This document shows positions 60,646-64,000 of a DNA stretch of 64,000 bases, piece after piece. Made by a program: the position numbers and the translations under genes. The notes under the pieces are model-generated. The model saw only the letters and a list, made by a program, of their open reading frames with translations. It was not told the DNA's origin and did not search any database. The stretch lies in the NCBI RefSeq assembly GCF_014200575.1, contig NZ_JACHBZ010000022.1, positions 8,428 to 72,427 on the forward strand, written 5' to 3'. Source of the stretch: Mucilaginibacter saanensis. GTDB lineage: Bacteria; Bacteroidota; Bacteroidia; Sphingobacteriales; Sphingobacteriaceae. The first letter of the stretch is position 1; every line of letters begins with the position of its first letter.

Positions 60646-61153
60646 TTTATTCTTACACCCGGTCCAGGAAACAGCTGTAGTCCCAATTGAAGATAAATCA
60701 CTGCTAACAGTTGATAAATCTGAGCTTTCAGAAATAGCAAGCAAAATTGTTGAGGCCGTTGATGATGGCATAGCAGACGCGCTAAACACGCTGATCATGG
60801 CAAAGAAAGGTGCTTATGTTTTCGATTCTATAATCGAATCTATGAAAGGTAAAGCAAGGTTACCTGAGGGAAAGAGCTATCAAAAGCATAACTGCGATAT
60901 CAGAGAGCAAGCCACAGGTGTTCGGTACTACTTTGATGCCTGCAATGATCCAATTTGGAGTGATCTCAACATGCAGCTGCTGGATTTGAAGGAAAGATTA
61001 TCCAAGCGCGAGGCTAAGCTAAAAACATTTACCAAGCCCACTGCAGTGCAGGAAGAGGTTGATGAAGACACCGGGGAGGTAATCATGGAGGCCAGAGTAA
61101 TCAATCCACCGGTTAAGACAGGTGGACAGTCGTTAATCTTTACTATTAAATAA
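60632..61153 (+). CDS. Unknown phage protein with coiled coil (173 aa)
   Basis: A 173-residue soluble protein. It is helical in the first half (ELSEIASKIVEAVDDGIADA, LNTLIMAKKGAYVFDSIIES) and has a coiled-coil-like stretch MQLLDLKERLSKREAKLKTF near 115-134, then an acidic linker and a short beta end TGGQSLIFTIK. Such helical early phage proteins often bind DNA or the recombinase, but I cannot assign a family. It lies between the ATPase pair and the nuclease gene, 1 bp before the latter. Confidence 0.65.
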   Translation: MENLNLFLHPVQETAVVPIEDKSLLTVDKSELSEIASKIVEAVDDGIADALNTLIMAKKGAYVFDSIIESMKGKARLPEGKSYQKHNCDIREQATGVRYYFDACNDPIWSDLNMQLLDLKERLSKREAKLKTFTKPTAVQEEVDEDTGEVIMEARVINPPVKTGGQSLIFTIK

Positions 61154-61154
61154 T

Positions 61155-61841
61155 ATGGAAACACTAACCACACCAGGGATAAAGGTTGACTACGCCATTT
61201 ATCCAAGCTTACTGGATGCTTTCCTGAGATATAAACGTCGGGATGATGATGAGACATTTATCAGCGTTTTCGATAAGATTAATAAGGTTCAATCGGAGCA
61301 AACCGAACACCAGGCGATGGGGATTGAGTTTGAAGCTTTAGTAAACAATGTGATCGGTCAATTAAACCAAAAGGTTCACTTGGCAATCATTGAAGAGGAA
61401 GGCTTTTACATCACCAATAACTTTAAGTTTAAGTGCGATGTAGTTGATAAGATAGCTTCCAAACTGCAACTGGCTACGGCGAAGCAGGAATACATGGAAA
61501 CTGTCATTCCATCACATCTGGGCAATATCAAACTGTATGGCATTGCTGACTTCAGTTTCCCTGAGATGATCACTGATCTTAAAACTACGTCATCATATAA
61601 ATGCAACAAGTATAAGGACAACGCCCAACACGGAACCTATTCATTAATCCGGGAGCGAAATGGTGCACCGTTAAAAGCATTCAAATATTTAGCTACTGAT
61701 TTTGATAAGGTTTATCAGGAAACCTATATCCCTACGGAGGTGCTGCACCAAAAGCTAATGTTTACTGTATTTGAGTTCATCAGCTTCATAGAATACTTTA
61801 AAAATCACATTACGGACACTAAAATATTTGGAGGTAATTAA
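61155..61841 (+). CDS. PD-(D/E)XK nuclease (RecB/Cas4-like exonuclease)
   Basis: A 228-residue protein. The nuclease core is seen as an early Glu in MGIEFEALVNN (about 57-64), then Asp in KLYGIADFSFPEM and the DLK triad in ITDLKTTSSYKCNKY (about 144-158), which is the PD-(D/E)XK pattern with a following helix for DNA contact. Fits phage lambda-type or RecB-like exonucleases that partner recombinases. With the Sak4-like ATPase it would form a recombination or replication-repair pair. The GGAGG at its very end serves the next gene. Confidence 0.75.
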   Translation: METLTTPGIKVDYAIYPSLLDAFLRYKRRDDDETFISVFDKINKVQSEQTEHQAMGIEFEALVNNVIGQLNQKVHLAIIEEEGFYITNNFKFKCDVVDKIASKLQLATAKQEYMETVIPSHLGNIKLYGIADFSFPEMITDLKTTSSYKCNKYKDNAQHGTYSLIRERNGAPLKAFKYLATDFDKVYQETYIPTEVLHQKLMFTVFEFISFIEYFKNHITDTKIFGGN

Positions 61842-61842
61842 A

Positions 61843-62892
61843 ATGCAACACGGAACTATTCACTACGGATTTGGTAAAGATTACCTGCCACAATGGAGCA
61901 TCAAAGAAGCCCTGAGAGAAATATATCAGAATTTCCTTGACTACGGCGACTATGAAGTAAACGATAGTCCTATAGGCGATTCTGAAAAACTGATCATATC
62001 AGTTCAAAATGGTTGGGATCCTGAAAGTTTAGATTTTTTACGGATCGGTAACAGCCAAAAGAATAAAGCCAATGCTGTAGGCAAACACGGCGAAGGTATG
62101 AAAATGGCATTTCTGATTCTACTTAGGGAAGGTTTAAAAAGCAGCATTCTTACGCCTCGTTACGAAGTGTGGCCAGATTTTTACATTGATCAGGAAATAG
62201 GAGAGTGCTTTTGTTTGAAGTACACTATACACGACGAGCCAATGCCAACCCCTTACACTTTAACATTTGAGTGTGACAGGGCTGTGCACAATGAGTTTTT
62301 GCACAGCATCATTAAGCCAGAAGATGTAATATTTGATGATAAATATTGGGGTCAAATAGTTGAAAAGCCAGCTGGCAACATTTATTCCGGTGGTTTATTT
62401 GTGACCGCTGCAAAGAATATCAGCAAAGCATATAACATCAACCCTCAATACTTACCGCTCGACCGGGATAGGTCGGTGCCGCGCTCTTTCGATCTTAACT
62501 ATGCTTCATCTAAAATTAATGAGGCACAAGGTAAGTATACAGTTGATGACCTTTCAATGAGTGATACCTCATTCATTACCCAAATACCGGATTCAATAAA
62601 AGAAACTGTTGAGCCGGTTTTGGTTGGCAACTCGATCGAGTTTAAGCATACAGATGCCTTGGGACAGGATAAAATAATTTCAAACCCAAGTGTTAAGGAG
62701 CAATTAATTGGTGACAGCTTCTTTGCCTCTGCCATTAAAAGGTTAAAGCATTTCGTTGCCAAACAATTGGGGCTATATGATATGCTGGTTGAATTTAGAG
62801 ATAAGCACGTGCATGACTCTGAAGCATTAATTGATTTTGAATTGATACTGGAACGTGTCGACGAAAAATCTAACGTTAGGAGGGCCGCATAA
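61843..62892 (+). CDS. Bergerat-fold (GHKL-like) ATPase candidate
   Basis: A 349-residue protein; the ATG at 61843 is used because GGAGG lies 10 bp upstream, whereas the in-frame TTG at 61828 has no site. The N-terminal 110 residues look like a GHKL ATPase: N-box EALREIYQNFLDYGDY (about 17-32) and a G2-like lid GKHGEGMKMAFLILLREG (about 86-103). In place of a standard DxGxG there is NGWDPESLDFLRIGN. The remainder (YNINPQYLPLDRDRSVPRSF; RLKHFVAKQLGLYDML) is unlike topoisomerases or histidine kinases. No kinase partner is present. The stop overlaps the DUF3820 start by one base. Confidence 0.6.
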   Translation: MQHGTIHYGFGKDYLPQWSIKEALREIYQNFLDYGDYEVNDSPIGDSEKLIISVQNGWDPESLDFLRIGNSQKNKANAVGKHGEGMKMAFLILLREGLKSSILTPRYEVWPDFYIDQEIGECFCLKYTIHDEPMPTPYTLTFECDRAVHNEFLHSIIKPEDVIFDDKYWGQIVEKPAGNIYSGGLFVTAAKNISKAYNINPQYLPLDRDRSVPRSFDLNYASSKINEAQGKYTVDDLSMSDTSFITQIPDSIKETVEPVLVGNSIEFKHTDALGQDKIISNPSVKEQLIGDSFFASAIKRLKHFVAKQLGLYDMLVEFRDKHVHDSEALIDFELILERVDEKSNVRRAA

Positions 62893-63080
62893 TGTTCACC
62901 GATAACACACCAATGCCATGGGGCATGCATAAGGGCAAGACTCTTGCGAATGTCCCTGATAGTTATCTGCTCTGGCTCTACACTGAGAATAAGGCTCACG
63001 GAGAGCTCAGAGAATACATCAAAAATAACCTCGCTTCAATCAATACCAATATTAAAAAATCACTAATCAAACTCAAATGA
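62892..63080 (+). CDS. DUF3820-like small protein
   Basis: A 62-residue protein with the motif MPWGMHKGKTLANVPDSYLL, then WLYTENKAHGELREYIK. This is the compact DUF3820 (QSregVF_b-type) pattern (MPFGKxKGxxLxxxPxxYLxW), often fused or adjacent to exonucleases in phages and bacteria. The start overlaps the upstream stop (TAATG) and the stop overlaps the next start (ATGA), so translation should be coupled. Exact role unknown. Confidence 0.8.
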   Translation: MFTDNTPMPWGMHKGKTLANVPDSYLLWLYTENKAHGELREYIKNNLASINTNIKKSLIKLK

Positions 63081-64000
63081 AAATTAAAATTACACCATCC
63101 AACATTACCAAGCTTAAAAAGAACGAGGTATTCGTATTTGGATCAAATCTCCTAGGGAATCATGCCGGCGGCGCTGCAAAATTGGCTGTTGATCAGTTTG
63201 GCGCTCAAATGGGTAACGCTTTGGGTATTCAAGGACAATCGTTTGCTATACCAACTCTCGATGAATCTATGGAAAAAGCGTCTTTATCAGTAATTAAAGA
63301 TGGTATTGTTCTTTTGACATCGTCAGCTAAGTTATTTCCAAAATTGAAATTTCTAGTTACTGAGATTGGTTGCGGCATAGCAGGATTTAGTGCGGCTGAA
63401 ATTGCTCCACTATTTGAGGAGTTGTTTAAAAGTAATCCAGCTAATGTTTCCTTTCCTCAATCCTTTATTGATGTACTGTCCCTAAGTAAAGAGCCGACTG
63501 TGCCAGGATATAAAGGTTTTGATAAAGGATTAAATTGCCGTGGCTACCAATATGCTGAGAATGCAGAATTTCTACATAACCGGAATCCGTCATTATGTAA
63601 TCATGGCTTTCATTTCTGTGAGAATCCTTTAGACGTTTTTAATTATTATCCGCCTGAAATTGGTAGGGAATATGCTAAAGTTGAAGCGTTCGGCGCTGTT
63701 CAGAAAGAAGGTGATAAGACTGCAACCAATAAGTTAAGAGTTAACGCAAAAATATCACTTGGTAACTTGTTCAAACTTCATTTCGACTTGGTTTTTGATA
63801 AAGTTAAGACTGCCATAGAAAAAATAAAGGCTAGCGAAGAAACAACCACAACAGCAGGTGAGTCTGCCCACGCTAACACAGCAGGTAACTATGCCCACGC
63901 TAACACAGCAGGTGAGTCTGCCCACGCTAACACAGCAGGTAACTATGCCCACGCTAACACAGCAGGTGAGTCTGCCCACGCTAACACAGCAGGTAACTAT
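63077..64000 (+). CDS. Macro-like / DUF7666-like protein with repetitive beta-roll tail (partial)
   Basis: 308 residues are visible and the gene runs past the window end. Three parts are evident. Residues about 15-110 start with EVFVFGSNLLGNHAGGAA and include IQGQSFAIPTLDE and LVTEIGCGIAGFSAAEIAPL, resembling a phage macro-domain-like family (A1S_2505 type). Residues about 140-215, with YKGFDKGLNCRGYQYAENA and NHGFHFCENPLDVFNYYPPE, resemble DUF7666. From residue 260 on, 9-residue repeats AGESAHANT and AGNYAHANT alternate. The ATG overlaps the DUF3820 stop (ATGA). A macro-like head hints at ADP-ribose-type ligand binding; the tail probably forms a beta-roll. No signal peptide. Confidence 0.65.
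   Translation, partial: MKIKITPSNITKLKKNEVFVFGSNLLGNHAGGAAKLAVDQFGAQMGNALGIQGQSFAIPTLDESMEKASLSVIKDGIVLLTSSAKLFPKLKFLVTEIGCGIAGFSAAEIAPLFEELFKSNPANVSFPQSFIDVLSLSKEPTVPGYKGFDKGLNCRGYQYAENAEFLHNRNPSLCNHGFHFCENPLDVFNYYPPEIGREYAKVEAFGAVQKEGDKTATNKLRVNAKISLGNLFKLHFDLVFDKVKTAIEKIKASEETTTTAGESAHANTAGNYAHANTAGESAHANTAGNYAHANTAGESAHANTAGNY
63854..64000 (+). repeat. 27-bp coding tandem repeat alternating in two versions (54-bp superunit)
   Basis: Units start at 63854, 63881, 63908, 63935, 63962 and 63989 (last one cut by the window end). Each begins GCAGGT and ends GCCCACGCTAACACA; odd units have GAGTCT and even units AACTAT in the middle. Copies of the same version are identical at the DNA level, which points to recent expansion. 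All are in frame with the phage gene. Confidence 0.95.

Larger units (their letters stand above)
55492..64000. mobile_element. Left end of a prophage or phage-like element next to tRNA-Arg (runs off window)
   Basis: From the tRNA onward the gene content changes to small, tightly overlapping genes with phage-type functions: S24 and XRE regulators facing an early operon, a RecA-like ATPase, a PD-(D/E)XK nuclease, HTH proteins and DUF3820. No integrase, portal, terminase or tail gene is inside the window, so the other end and the element type (prophage, phage-plasmid or satellite) cannot be decided. I could not find a second copy of the tRNA 3' end within the window. Confidence 0.75.

Noticed and set aside
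63755..63979. Minus-strand frame giving a CCVSVG-repeat protein
   Set aside because: It is the mirror of the coding tandem repeat; the plus strand frame has the start overlap and domain matches.
63854..64000. CRISPR array
   Set aside because: Repeats are contiguous, 27 bp, in frame with a gene and have no spacers.

Overview
The window looks like chromosomal DNA of a Bacteroidota bacterium of the Sphingobacteriaceae type (Mucilaginibacter or Pedobacter-like). The evidence is paired SusC/SusD genes, many Sec-exported glycosidases, the Bacteroidota promoter pattern (TTG, about 19-20 bp, TAnnTTTG), a tRNA gene without encoded CCA, and the gene order nusB-DUF1573-yajC-ybbR-coaE. The genus is inferred from protein style, not from a marker gene.

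Region 1 (1-12264, + strand) is a sialic acid utilisation locus. It runs from the end of a SusC transporter through SusD, neuraminate lyase (NanA), a kelch mutarotase (NanM-like), a major facilitator transporter (NanT-like), a two-domain sialate O-acetylesterase, an AGE-family epimerase (NanE type), an exo-sialidase and a fusion of an SGNH esterase with a GH20 hexosaminidase. The genes overlap or nearly touch, so they are probably one operon. Its logic would be outer-membrane capture, deacetylation, sialic acid release, removal of the next HexNAc, import, then conversion to ManNAc and GlcNAc. Two rhamnosidase-type genes follow (GH106 at 12691, GH78-like at 16004), then on the minus strand an amino-acid permease with a Cys/Met-metabolism PLP enzyme.

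Region 2 (20717-39373) is a second polysaccharide utilisation locus, apparently aimed at N-glycan-like material. It holds a LacI-family regulator, a well-formed promoter with two LacI-type operators 220 bp apart, SusC, SusD, a fasciclin-like lipoprotein, a DUF5007-like lipoprotein, a BSP-family metallopeptidase, a GH29 fucosidase, the C-terminal remnant of a lost GH92 gene directly before an intact GH92 mannosidase, and on the opposite strand a GH38 mannosidase and a GH20 hexosaminidase.

Region 3 (39628-55287) is mostly housekeeping and small genes: SnoaL-like, EVE, CBM9-like and glycosidase-like proteins; aldo/keto reductase; MarR; a minus-strand run nusB to a DUF5522 small protein; a leucine-dehydrogenase-like protein whose catalytic lysine is replaced by tyrosine; an ABC exporter; a PUR-alpha-like DUF3276 protein; and a capsule-type glycosyltransferase. 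The gaps between genes contain dispersed inverted repeats.

Region 4 (55420-64000) begins with tRNA-Arg(CCG) and continues into a prophage or phage-like element that runs off the window. A leftward operon (S24 repressor, exported protein, unknown protein, XRE regulator) faces a rightward early operon across an operator-promoter. The early operon encodes HTH proteins, a RecA-like ATPase, a PD-(D/E)XK nuclease, a Bergerat-fold ATPase candidate, a DUF3820 protein and an unusual protein with a macro-like head, a DUF7666-like middle and a 9-residue repeat tail encoded by near-perfect 27/54-bp tandem DNA repeats. No integrase or structural genes lie inside the window.
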